Assembly: GCA_947066105.1 (NCBI GenBank)
Contig: CAMSYM010000001.1
Coordinates: 186,001-250,000, forward strand
Source: an uncultured Clostridia bacterium
GTDB lineage: Bacteria > Bacillota > Clostridia > Christensenellales > Pumilibacteraceae
Reading direction: 5' to 3'
Length of the DNA: 64,000 nt
Below, one piece after another: positions 7,728-17,270 of this stretch; the stretch's first letter is position 1; the number at the start of each line of letters is the position of its first letter. Under the pieces are notes generated by a model. That model saw only the letters and a list, made by a program, of their open reading frames with translations, made no database searches and was not told where the DNA came from. The position numbers and the translations under genes were made by a program.

Positions 7728-9038
7728 ATGAAGCAAAATATACAAAAAAGGATAGACCAAATAAAAGCCAGACATATTCCCGATGGATATATACTAACAT
7801 TATCGGGGATATTTCCGTGTGATTGGGAGATTGATAAGAGTTTTTCTGATCTATTTTCTTTCCATAGTAACTTAGGAAAGTCCAGGGAAGAGTTGGGTGA
7901 CAATGGAGTATGTTATTTGCATTATGGTGATATGCATAGAAACTCATCATATATAGCTAAGTATTCTGACTATTTGCATGAACCAAAGTATGATATTAAT
8001 TTATTCGGTAAAGAAGATTTTTTGATGCAAGATGGGGATATCGCATTTCTTGATGCATCCGAAGATTTAGTGGGAACATCTAGAGCGGTTTTAATAGATA
8101 ACCCTGATAATGAACCGTTCATTGCTGGATTGCATACCATATTAGCTAAGGAAAAAGGTGAGGCTTTTTCAAAGTATTTTAAGCAATATATTACTATTTC
8201 GCAAGAGGTGCGGAGACAATTTCAGAGACTGGCAGTAGGTTTTAAAGTTTATGGTCTGAATAAGGATACGCTTGGATGGATAAGGGTATCATACCCTAAA
8301 AGCATTAAAGAGCAAGAAAAGATTGCACAAATTTTAATGACTTGGGATAAAGCAATCGAACTGCAAGAAAAATATATTAAGAAACTGAATCTAAATAAAA
8401 AGATTCTAATGCATTGTTTATTTAAGTCGAAAGGAAACTGGCGGTCTGAGAAATTGGAAAAATTAATTGTATTATTAACAAGTGGTGGAACTCCGACGAC
8501 GAGTAACAATGCTTACTTTAATGGCGATGTAATTTGGGTTTCCATAGATGATATGTCAAAGGCTGAAAAATATATAGATAACAGTTTGAGGAAATTGACC
8601 AATTTAGGGTTGGAAAATTCATCGGCAAAACTATTTCCAGCAGGTACAGTTTTATATGCAATGTATGCTTCAATAGGGAAAACTGCAATAGCAAAAGTTA
8701 GTTGTGCCACTAGTCAAGCCATATTGGGAATAGTAGTTGATGAGAACAAATTGGATAATGAGTATCTATATTATTATTTGTGCTATATTCAAGAAAGGAT
8801 TTTATTACAGGGACAAAAGGGAACGCAGTCGAATCTTAACAAAATGATTGTAAGTAAGTTCGATATAGATTTACCGTGCGTAAAAGGTGAAATAGATATT
8901 GGTAGACAGAAATTGATAGCCAAAATACTTTCTAATGCTGATGAAGGAATATTTTTACAAAATCGAAAACTTGAAAAATTGAAAGAACAGCGCAAGTCGT
9001 TACAGCAGTTATTATTAACCGGGATTGTCAGGGTATAA
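7728..9038 (+). CDS. hsdS: type I restriction-modification system specificity subunit HsdS
   Basis: Two target-recognition domains; KEQEKIAQILMTWDKAIELQEKYIKKLNLNKKILMHCLF and C-terminal KLKEQRKSLQQLLLTGIVRV conserved helices. Confidence 0.92.
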   Translation: MKQNIQKRIDQIKARHIPDGYILTLSGIFPCDWEIDKSFSDLFSFHSNLGKSREELGDNGVCYLHYGDMHRNSSYIAKYSDYLHEPKYDINLFGKEDFLMQDGDIAFLDASEDLVGTSRAVLIDNPDNEPFIAGLHTILAKEKGEAFSKYFKQYITISQEVRRQFQRLAVGFKVYGLNKDTLGWIRVSYPKSIKEQEKIAQILMTWDKAIELQEKYIKKLNLNKKILMHCLFKSKGNWRSEKLEKLIVLLTSGGTPTTSNNAYFNGDVIWVSIDDMSKAEKYIDNSLRKLTNLGLENSSAKLFPAGTVLYAMYASIGKTAIAKVSCATSQAILGIVVDENKLDNEYLYYYLCYIQERILLQGQKGTQSNLNKMIVSKFDIDLPCVKGEIDIGRQKLIAKILSNADEGIFLQNRKLEKLKEQRKSLQQLLLTGIVRV

Positions 9039-10162
9039 TGAACGATAAAGAACAACGAGAAAAACTATATAAGGAACATTTGGACGAGATTTTCGGGATA
9101 AAACCTGTCGATGAATTTACGCAGGAAGATGTGGATAGGTGTCTTGAAAGACTGATAAGATGTATTCCTAATGATGGAAAGCTTTATAAGTATCGTTCCA
9201 TAGAAGATACTCAATTTTCATATGCGTTTGATGCCCTTTCAAAAGGATATTTGTGGATGGCGTCTGCAGACACACTTAACGACGATTTGGAAGCGACGTT
9301 ACAATATGATCCTGAAAAAAGCGTAAAGGAGCTACGTGATTATGTCTATTCTCATCCCGTTGAATTTGTTAAGTTCATATTTGAATTAAGCAACATAAAT
9401 ATCGGGTATGATTACAATGATTACCAAGCATACGAAATTGTGATGCAATGTATCGATAGGGAATCCGGTGAAATCAATGAGGATATTGCCGCCGGAACTT
9501 TAGTGGAAAAGTTTCACATTGCTTTTGAAAAAGCGGTGGACTACATAAATCAAGTTAACCTATTCGTTTCCGATATGTTAGCAAGAAATGAGCATCTTGC
9601 AAAAACATTTGCAAAGTCTCATTTAAGACTTAATGAAAATATGAGAAAAATGTCTTATATTTATTCAATGTCAGAATTGTTTGATTTAGACAATATGTGG
9701 TCATTATATGCAAATAACAATAAAGGTTTTTGTGTTGAATATGACTATCATAAAGTGAGAAATCTTGATTTTGAAACGCAAAGACGTCTTATAAATACTG
9801 TGCGGGTAATTTATAGCGAGAAATCCGACTATAGTTTTGTACCGACTGTTAAAATAGCATTTAATAAACACATAGATGATGACGAATCTTTACAAGCGAA
9901 TCGGACAACATTATTACAGCTTATTACTAAGTCCAAAAGTTGGGAAGCGGAAAAAGAGTGGCGGATTTTTTTATGTAATTTAGATAACGATAACAAACTA
10001 TTTGCCGATATCGTTTCCGCAATAATAATTGACGAAAGAGTTATTAAAACAAAAAATGCTCAAAAACTGATTAACCTTTGCAAACAAAAAGGATGGAGCA
10101 TAAAAATTAGGAAGAAAAATTATGTTGGCACAAAACACGAGTATGTTGAGTTAAAAGATTGA
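9038..10162 (+). CDS. DUF2971-like protein
   Basis: KLYKYRSIEDT.., GYLWMASADTLNDDLEA, MWSLYANNNKGFCVEYDY, EKEWRIFL are DUF2971-type motifs; start overlaps the hsdS stop (TAATG). Confidence 0.75.
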   Translation: MNDKEQREKLYKEHLDEIFGIKPVDEFTQEDVDRCLERLIRCIPNDGKLYKYRSIEDTQFSYAFDALSKGYLWMASADTLNDDLEATLQYDPEKSVKELRDYVYSHPVEFVKFIFELSNINIGYDYNDYQAYEIVMQCIDRESGEINEDIAAGTLVEKFHIAFEKAVDYINQVNLFVSDMLARNEHLAKTFAKSHLRLNENMRKMSYIYSMSELFDLDNMWSLYANNNKGFCVEYDYHKVRNLDFETQRRLINTVRVIYSEKSDYSFVPTVKIAFNKHIDDDESLQANRTTLLQLITKSKSWEAEKEWRIFLCNLDNDNKLFADIVSAIIIDERVIKTKNAQKLINLCKQKGWSIKIRKKNYVGTKHEYVELKD

Positions 10163-10173
10163 CGAGGTGTATC

Positions 10174-13100
10174 ATGTTAAATCATCAAATTTTCAATGAA
10201 CGCCCTGAATGTCAGGATAGACTAGTAAACTTTCTGCAAAAGATGGGGTACACATATATCTCCCGAAGCGAGGCTGAACAAAAACGTGGGAGCTTGTCCA
10301 AGGTTATATTTACGGACGAGCTTATCCGCTTTTTAAAAATGCAGACGTATCGCTACAAAGGTTATGAATTTCAGTTTTCTGCCGAATCGATTTCCCGCGC
10401 TGTCAATGCGTTGGATGCTTCATTATTGCAAGGACTGTCATTGGCAAGCAAAGAAATTTATAATCTTATTACGCTCGGTATAAGCCTTGAAGAGACTATC
10501 ACCATAGATAAGGATGTGCCTGCACGTCAATCGTTTGATTTATCTTATATTGATTTTGAAAATCCTGCAAATAACATTTGGCAGGTTACGGAAGAATTCA
10601 GTGTAGAGCGTACCAACGGTCAATACGCGCGTCCTGATGTTGTAATCATGGTCAACGGAATACCGCTTGTCGTTATAGAGTGCAAAAAATCGGGGGTTGA
10701 CGTAAAAGAAGGCGTACTCCAAAATGTGCGTAATATGGGGCCTGATTATATTCCACACTTGTTCAAATATGCGCAACTTGTTATGGCAATAAATCCGAAT
10801 AAAGTTTTGTACGGCACTTGCGGAACGACATCGGATTATTTTGTTGAATGGCGTGAAGAAGAAACGGAATGGCAAAAAGAAATTTGTCAAAAGTGTTCAC
10901 CCAACGGACAGATTTTGGAGCAAGATAGAATAGCTGCTTCTTTACTTGACAAAAGAAGATTGTTAAGCTTAATTCGAGATTTTATTTTGTATGACAATAA
11001 TATCAAAAAAATCGCTCGGCATCAGCAGTTTTTTGCCGTTAATAAAACCATAAACAGAATAAACGGCGGTGACGGAAGTGATTCAACGGGCGGCGTAATA
11101 TGGCATACGCAGGGTAGCGGCAAAAGCCTTACCATGGTGTTGCTTGTCAAAAAAATTCAGCGCGAAAAAATGGCAGAACATCCGAGATTCATTATTGTCA
11201 CAGACCGCATCAATTTGGATAAACAAATTCGAGATAACTTTGCTCATACGCAAATGGAACCTACAAGGGCAAAGACCGGGATCGGGCTAAAGACGCTGCT
11301 AAAAGATAAAAGCAATATTGTTATAACCACTTTAATTAATAAGTTTGAAACGGTATGTAAAAATCGTTATCTTGAGCAGGATAGCGATAGGTTTTATGTG
11401 CTTGTAGACGAGGCGCATCGCTCACAATATAGCGCTATGTATAACTATATGTGCGAAGTTTTACCTAACGCAACTTTTATAGCTTTCACGGGAACACCGC
11501 TAATTGCGAAAACAAAAAAGAACACTTACAAGAAATTTGGACAATCAATTCATAGTTATACAATGAAGCGTTCTATAGAGGATGGTATTACCGTGCCGAT
11601 AGTCTATGAGGGTAGAAAGGTTAAGCAGAACGATCCTTCGGAAGCAATAAACGCCTTATTTGAAAAATTAACGTTAGGATTGCCTGAGAAAACAAAAAAG
11701 GAGTTGAAGCAAAAATATAGTCGTTTTTCAAAGTTGGCCGAAGCAAGCAGTCGTATCAACCTCATTGCTTTTGACATTTTTGATCACTTTGAGAATTATT
11801 GCAAGCCTAAAAAACTTAAAGCCATGGTGGTATGTTCTTCGCGAGCGACGGCAGTTGAAATGTATAACATATTATCAAGCATGCCAGGGAACATCGTTAA
11901 TCCTCGTGTCGTAATTACATTTGGGGATAAGCGAGAGGGGGATGATGACGATAGCCGTCCCGAAGCACTGAAAAAGATTGCCGATTATCACGAAAAAAGA
12001 GTTAAACCGCTTTTTGGTGATAATGATGAGAAGTATACGGAAACAGTATGCGATGATTTTAAAAATCCGGAAGGCGATATCAATATGCTTATTGTCAAGG
12101 ACATGCTACTTACTGGGTTTGATGCACCGGTTGCAGGCGTATTGTATGTAGACAAGTCTCTTAAAGAACACAATTTATTGCAATCTATTGCAAGAGTAAA
12201 TCGCATATATAAAGGAAAGGACTTTGGGCTTGTCGTTGATTATTGGGGAATATTTTCAAATCTTAGGTCGGCAATAGACCTGTATGATGATGTCGAGTCG
12301 GAAATGAATCAGTATGATGTCAATGATATTGATAGTGCGATTTTGGGACCCGTTGATGAGAAGAACAAGCTTGAAGTAGCACACGGCGAATTGGTGGCAA
12401 TGTTTGATGGATTATCTGATTCCTCTTCTTCAGATGATTGGCAAATGAGACTTGCCGATGAAATTAAGCGCAATGAGTTCTATGAAAAGCTGAAAACATT
12501 TGCCAACTTGTTAAATTTGGCTTTGTGCAATAGGGCAATTTTTGTAGAGGTAGGTATTGATAAAATAGAATCATATAAAAAGAGCTATTTGTTTTTTAAT
12601 AAATTGAGAAGGAGCGTTATTGAGAGATTTGATAATACTATTGATGCGTCAAAATACGAAGACGGTATAAGAAAGCTTATTAATACATTTGTAAATGCAA
12701 CGGAAATCCAAATTAAAGTAGAGCCGGTATTTATTGGCGATGAAAAGGCAATGAAGAGACTTTTGGAAAGTAATGATTCAAGCAACGTAAAGGCTGATAA
12801 AATAAAGACTCGTATTGAATCAGAATTAAAACAGATACGATATGACGATCCGCTTATTTTTGAAGAGTTTTCTACTAAAATAAAAAAGACCTTGGCGGAA
12901 TACGATCTATCAAGGGACGGCGACAAGTATTTACAGAATATGCTTAGTCTTGCCGATGATTTTAAAAATGGTCGGTTAACGAGAGATTATCCGACATCTA
13001 TTGCTTCTGACAGTGATGCTAAAGCATTTTATGGTGCAGTTGTAACCATTCTTCGAGAAAAGCAACTATTTGATATTTCTATTGAAATCGAGGAAATAAT

Positions 13101-13317
13101 TGCGAATTTATCTCAGGAAATAAAACTCGTAATAACAGATAATGCCAAAAGAGATTGGAAACACAACGAAGTTGTACACAAACAAATGCATAGAGCTCTT
13201 GATGACTGTTTGTTTGATATGTTCGAACAGGTTGACGTTACTATTGATAACACGAATATCAAGGTGCTTGATTTGATTATCGATGAGATTATGAAAGTAG
13301 CGGTTGCAAGATATTAA
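10174..13317 (+). CDS. hsdR: type I restriction endonuclease subunit HsdR
   Basis: RPDVVIMVNGIPLVVIECKKSG nuclease domain; WHTQGSGKSLTMV Walker A; VDEAHRSQ; TGTPL; helicase motifs. Confidence 0.95.
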   Translation: MLNHQIFNERPECQDRLVNFLQKMGYTYISRSEAEQKRGSLSKVIFTDELIRFLKMQTYRYKGYEFQFSAESISRAVNALDASLLQGLSLASKEIYNLITLGISLEETITIDKDVPARQSFDLSYIDFENPANNIWQVTEEFSVERTNGQYARPDVVIMVNGIPLVVIECKKSGVDVKEGVLQNVRNMGPDYIPHLFKYAQLVMAINPNKVLYGTCGTTSDYFVEWREEETEWQKEICQKCSPNGQILEQDRIAASLLDKRRLLSLIRDFILYDNNIKKIARHQQFFAVNKTINRINGGDGSDSTGGVIWHTQGSGKSLTMVLLVKKIQREKMAEHPRFIIVTDRINLDKQIRDNFAHTQMEPTRAKTGIGLKTLLKDKSNIVITTLINKFETVCKNRYLEQDSDRFYVLVDEAHRSQYSAMYNYMCEVLPNATFIAFTGTPLIAKTKKNTYKKFGQSIHSYTMKRSIEDGITVPIVYEGRKVKQNDPSEAINALFEKLTLGLPEKTKKELKQKYSRFSKLAEASSRINLIAFDIFDHFENYCKPKKLKAMVVCSSRATAVEMYNILSSMPGNIVNPRVVITFGDKREGDDDDSRPEALKKIADYHEKRVKPLFGDNDEKYTETVCDDFKNPEGDINMLIVKDMLLTGFDAPVAGVLYVDKSLKEHNLLQSIARVNRIYKGKDFGLVVDYWGIFSNLRSAIDLYDDVESEMNQYDVNDIDSAILGPVDEKNKLEVAHGELVAMFDGLSDSSSSDDWQMRLADEIKRNEFYEKLKTFANLLNLALCNRAIFVEVGIDKIESYKKSYLFFNKLRRSVIERFDNTIDASKYEDGIRKLINTFVNATEIQIKVEPVFIGDEKAMKRLLESNDSSNVKADKIKTRIESELKQIRYDDPLIFEEFSTKIKKTLAEYDLSRDGDKYLQNMLSLADDFKNGRLTRDYPTSIASDSDAKAFYGAVVTILREKQLFDISIEIEEIIANLSQEIKLVITDNAKRDWKHNEVVHKQMHRALDDCLFDMFEQVDVTIDNTNIKVLDLIIDEIMKVAVARY

Positions 13318-13318
13318 T

Positions 13319-14047
13319 ATGACAATTATAACACTATATTTAGGTAAGATTAATGGAACGATAAGCGTTAAAATATTACGCAAAAGTATAAAAAACGTTC
13401 ACTTGAAAGTATTTAGAAATTATGACGTTGTATTGTCTGTTCCAGAAAATGTTCCGGAAGAATGGATAATCGAATTTTTGACGAAAAGGACAAAGTGGAT
13501 TGATACTCAAATTACTAAATATAAGCTTGCTAGCGGCGCGAATAACTTAGATGTTATCAAAAACGGAACATCTATACAGATGCTTGGCAAAGATTTGAGA
13601 TTGCATATTGCCTTGTCTCTAAGAAACAGTATTGACATAGATGAAAAAAAGATAACATTATATGTTCGTAATGCAAACAATTCTAAAGAAGTGACAAAAT
13701 GTTTTGGAAAGTGGTGGCGAGATCAGGCATATCGGATATTCGATTCGGAAATAGAAACGATTTATAATAAAGTTATCAAAAAGTATGATATTCCCAGACC
13801 ATCTCTATATGTAAGAAAAATGAAAACAATGTGGGGGAGTTGCTCGCCTAAATTAAATAAAATAACACTTAATGAAGCTTTGTTGAAAGCAAATATTCGG
13901 TGTATTCAATATGTTATTTTGCATGAACTTTCCCATTTATTGTATGAAAATCATAACAGTAAGTTCTATGATTTTTTGACTATACATATGCCGGATTGGC
14001 AAGAGCGTAAAAAACAACTTGATAATGAAGTGGTACAAGGACTATAA
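13319..14047 (+). CDS. YgjP-like/M48-type metallopeptidase
   Basis: KTMWGSCSPKLNKITLNEALLKA and HELSHLLYENHNSKFY (HExxH-type) with DWQERKKQL tail; starts 1 nt after the hsdR stop. Confidence 0.85.
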   Translation: MTIITLYLGKINGTISVKILRKSIKNVHLKVFRNYDVVLSVPENVPEEWIIEFLTKRTKWIDTQITKYKLASGANNLDVIKNGTSIQMLGKDLRLHIALSLRNSIDIDEKKITLYVRNANNSKEVTKCFGKWWRDQAYRIFDSEIETIYNKVIKKYDIPRPSLYVRKMKTMWGSCSPKLNKITLNEALLKANIRCIQYVILHELSHLLYENHNSKFYDFLTIHMPDWQERKKQLDNEVVQGL

Positions 14048-14272
14048 ACAATTATATTATTTAGCAATTTTTATTGTGTTAGTGTTAAGCGAAGAGGAGT
14101 CAGAACTGTTGAGGACGGAAGCGCAGAGTTTGCTTCAAGTGCGGAGTTCGCAAAATATAAAAAAGTATAAATTCTCCTAACCAATTATTAGTAAAGCGTT
14201 AGAATATATCGCTAATGGATACCAAAGTGAAGGGGAAATGGACCGAACTAGATGTGCTGAACAAGATAAACT

Positions 14273-14306
14273 AGGGTGATTCATTACGAATCACCCTATC
14301 TTTTTT
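14273..14306 (+). terminator. intrinsic terminator upstream of the ATPase gene
   Basis: agggtgattc-atta-cgaatcaccct stem then a T run. Confidence 0.85.
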
Positions 14307-14392
14307 GCTAAAAACCAAAAATCTACATTATTATGCTTGCAATTATTATAATTTGGAGTATAATATTAATGTAAGACTTTGAGAGGTGAAAC

Positions 14393-15790
14393 ATGGATAA
14401 GTTTATCAATCGAATTCAAGAGATGAAAACATTAGAAGAACAGTATAACATGCCGTCTTCTTCTATGGTTATACTTTACGGAAGAAGACGTGTAGGAAAG
14501 ACCTCACTTATATGCGAGTTTCTCAGAAAGCACAGCGACAATATTTATTTTCTTGCGACAGAAGAGTCGGAAGCACTTAATCTTAAGGCATTCAAAGAGC
14601 AGGTGTCCGAATATATAGGAAATGATCTTTTAAGGTCGGCAAACGTAGACTGGCTTACCGTCTTTAAACTTCTTACCGAACATAAGACTCAAACGAAAAA
14701 AGTAATTGTAATTGATGAGTTCCAATATATTGGTGAAGACAATAATGCCTTCCCATCCATTATGCAAAAAGTGTGGGATACATTGTTGAAAGATGCAAAT
14801 ATAATGCTCATTCTATGCGGCTCGTTAATAACGCTTATGAAACGTCAAACATTGGATTATGGCAGTCCACTATATGGAAGACGCACTGCGCAAATCAAGC
14901 TAAAGCAAATTCCGTTTAAGTATTACGGTGAATTTATGGAGGGGAAGTCAAACAATGAGCTTCTTCAGTTTTACGCAGTGACCGGAGGCGTCCCTAAGTA
15001 TATCGAAAGTTTTTTGGGTATTGAAGATTTATACGCTGGAATTGAAAAGCGTATCTTAAATACGCAAAGCTACCTTTATGAAGAACCGTACTTTCTCTTG
15101 CAAAAAGAAGTGAGTGAAATCGGGAGCTATTTTTCATTGATAAAAGCAATAGCAATGGGAAACAGAAAACTTTCGGAAATAGCAGCTAATATCGAAGTAA
15201 AACAAACAAGTCTTACGAAGTACTTAAAGACACTTATCGACCTTGATTTAATCGAAAGAGAAGTGCCAGTAACCGAATCCAATCCCGAAAAAAGCAAGAG
15301 TGGGCTTTACAAAATTAAAGATAACTTTATTGCTTTTTGGTTTAAGTTTGTTTATCCATACCGTGCATATCTTGAGAAGGGCGAAACGCAATTTGTTTTA
15401 TCGAAAATTAAAAAAGGATTTATTCAAAACTTTGCGTCATATGTTTATGAAGATGTATGCAGAGAAAGGATGTGGGAACTTTCGGCAAACAATTTTTGGA
15501 ACTACCACCTCGATAGAGTAGGGAGATATTGGGGAAGTAAAGCAGACGAGACGGATATCGTCGCCATTGATTCAGTTGGCAAGAATCTTGTTTTAGGTGA
15601 ATGCAAATATTCCACATCGGCGAAGGGATTGTCCGTCCTGCACGGATTGCAGGAAAGAGCAGAGTCATTACAAACTCTTACGGGAGCCGAGAATGTTGAA
15701 TATATCATTTTTAATACTGCAGGCTTTTCGCAAGGACTTAAAGATGAAGCGGAAAAGAATCCAAGCGTAAAACTGGTAGACAAACTTTAA
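14393..15790 (+). CDS. AAA ATPase with DUF234/PD-(D/E)XK-like C-terminal domain
   Basis: ILYGRRRVGKTSLI Walker A; VIVIDEFQYI Walker B; C-terminal DETDIVAIDSVGKNLVLGECKYS nuclease-like D...ExK. Confidence 0.85.
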   Translation: MDKFINRIQEMKTLEEQYNMPSSSMVILYGRRRVGKTSLICEFLRKHSDNIYFLATEESEALNLKAFKEQVSEYIGNDLLRSANVDWLTVFKLLTEHKTQTKKVIVIDEFQYIGEDNNAFPSIMQKVWDTLLKDANIMLILCGSLITLMKRQTLDYGSPLYGRRTAQIKLKQIPFKYYGEFMEGKSNNELLQFYAVTGGVPKYIESFLGIEDLYAGIEKRILNTQSYLYEEPYFLLQKEVSEIGSYFSLIKAIAMGNRKLSEIAANIEVKQTSLTKYLKTLIDLDLIEREVPVTESNPEKSKSGLYKIKDNFIAFWFKFVYPYRAYLEKGETQFVLSKIKKGFIQNFASYVYEDVCRERMWELSANNFWNYHLDRVGRYWGSKADETDIVAIDSVGKNLVLGECKYSTSAKGLSVLHGLQERAESLQTLTGAENVEYIIFNTAGFSQGLKDEAEKNPSVKLVDKL

Positions 15791-15799
15791 TATATACTC

Positions 15800-15898
15800 A
15801 TGATAAGAAAGTACATTACAATTATTAAAATTCAAAAAGTGGGTGACCCCCGAATACACACGGTGGTACAAGCGAATATCAAAAATCCGAGAAAGTAA
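15800..15898 (+). CDS. 32-aa peptide MIRKYITIIKIQKVGDPRIHTVVQANIKNPRK (right repeat copy)
   Basis: Same C-terminal 21 aa as 2164-2244; ATG 9 nt after the ATPase stop; no clear own RBS. Confidence 0.45.
   Translation: MIRKYITIIKIQKVGDPRIHTVVQANIKNPRK
15831..15898 (+). repeat. right direct repeat (candidate att site)
   Basis: 59/68 identical to 2177-2244; identical 26-nt core at 15845-15870. Confidence 0.85.
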
Positions 15899-15939
15899 TA
15901 GCGGATCGGTCGTTATCCGACAGTGATGTAATATGATAT

Positions 15940-15970
15940 AAGGCTTATTCCATAAAGGAGTAAGCCTTAT
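15940..15970 (+). terminator. stem-loop/terminator after the right repeat
   Basis: aaggcttattcc-ataaa-ggagtaagcctt near-perfect stem followed by an AT-rich stretch. Confidence 0.6.
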
Positions 15971-16060
15971 TTGTATTATGTATTTACTCGGTCGTGCTTA
16001 TTGTTCGATAGTATATCGCAAGAACAAATCGTTTATTTGCGTATTTGTGCGATATAATTA

Positions 16061-16089
16061 TTGACATTATTTGCTAAAAGTGTTAAAAT
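16061..16089 (+). promoter_or_regulatory. putative promoter of the dgt-dnaG-rpoD operon
   Basis: TTGACA-N17-TAAAAT. Confidence 0.65.
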
Positions 16090-16234
16090 ACAACTACTTT
16101 TTGGGAGGTGTAACACTCGATACATATCACACGGGGTGCATATATAATAGAACGGTTGTTTTTCAAGGCGGTTAAAAGCTTTGTCAAAAGATTTTCGGGA
16201 CGGTGTTTCGGTCGTGCCCGATTTTGGAGTGTGT

Positions 16235-17227
16235 ATGGATTATAAAGCGGTTTTTTACGAGATCCAAGATAAATATCTGTCGCCGTATGCCTGCAAGGAT
16301 GCGGATACCAAAGGTCGAGCTGTTCCGCTTGCGCCGTGTCCGATGCGGACGGAGTTTCAGCGCGACCGAGATCGCATAATACATAGCAAGGCGTTTAGGC
16401 GGTTAAAGCATAAAACGCAGGTGTTTTTATCGCCCGAAGGCGATCATTACAGAACTCGGCTCACGCACACGCTCGAAGTAAGCCAGATAGCGCGAACGAT
16501 ATCTCGGTGTTTGCGGCTCAACGAGGACCTTACCGAGGCGATAGCGTTGGGACACGATCTCGGACACACGCCGTACGGTCATGCGGGCGAGCGCGCGCTC
16601 GGCAAGTATACGCACTTTCGGCATAACGAACAAAGTTTGCGCATGGTCGACCGGATAGAAAACGACGGTAAAGGCATGGATCTCACGTTCGAGGTACGCG
16701 ACGGCATGTTGCACCACACAGGCGGCGGCGAAGCGGCTACGCTCGAAGGGCGAGTGGTCGCGTTTGCCGACAGGATAGCGTACATAAATCACGATATCGA
16801 CGACGCGGTGCGCGCGGGCGTCATCGGCGAGAGCGACATACCCAAACGGTTTATCGATATGTTCGGCGACACGCATTCCAAGCGTATATCGTCGATGATA
16901 ACCGATATAATAAAAGAAAGTTATGGCAAAAATACTGTTGCGCAAACTTCCGAATTCGCACAGGGCATGAACGAGCTTCGGCAATACATGTTCGCCAACG
17001 TTTATACGTCTCCGCTCGCCAAATCCGAGGAAGTGAAAGCGATCAGTATGATAGGATATTTGTTCGAGTATTACCGCGATCACGAGCGCGAAATGCCGTC
17101 GCAATTCGTATACGACGACGAGCCGCTCGACAGGCGGGTGTGCGATTATATTTCCACCATGTCCGATCAGTATGCGGTACGCACGTTCGAGCGTCTTACG
17201 GTCCCGCAAAACTGGTCAAAGCTGTAA
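16235..17227 (+). CDS. dgt: deoxyguanosinetriphosphate triphosphohydrolase (dNTPase)
   Basis: RDRDRIIHSKAFRRLKHKTQVFLSPEGDHYRTRLTHTLEVSQIARTI..GHDLGHTPYGHAGE HD-domain motifs; RBS before ATG 16235. Confidence 0.93.
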   Translation: MDYKAVFYEIQDKYLSPYACKDADTKGRAVPLAPCPMRTEFQRDRDRIIHSKAFRRLKHKTQVFLSPEGDHYRTRLTHTLEVSQIARTISRCLRLNEDLTEAIALGHDLGHTPYGHAGERALGKYTHFRHNEQSLRMVDRIENDGKGMDLTFEVRDGMLHHTGGGEAATLEGRVVAFADRIAYINHDIDDAVRAGVIGESDIPKRFIDMFGDTHSKRISSMITDIIKESYGKNTVAQTSEFAQGMNELRQYMFANVYTSPLAKSEEVKAISMIGYLFEYYRDHEREMPSQFVYDDEPLDRRVCDYISTMSDQYAVRTFERLTVPQNWSKL

Positions 17228-17270
17228 CGGCTCGGACAGCCGTATCGATCACCGTCTATCAAGGAGCGTT

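Larger units (their letters stand above)
2177..15898 (+). mobile_element. putative integrated serine-recombinase element carrying a type I RM defence operon
   Basis: Direct repeats 13,654 bp apart, recombinase just inside the left repeat, accessory defence cargo, AT-rich compared with the adjacent chromosome. Confidence 0.7.

Noticed and set aside
2164-15898. Prophage
   Set aside because: No capsid, portal, terminase, tail or lysis genes among the ORFs; cargo is RM/defence-like only.
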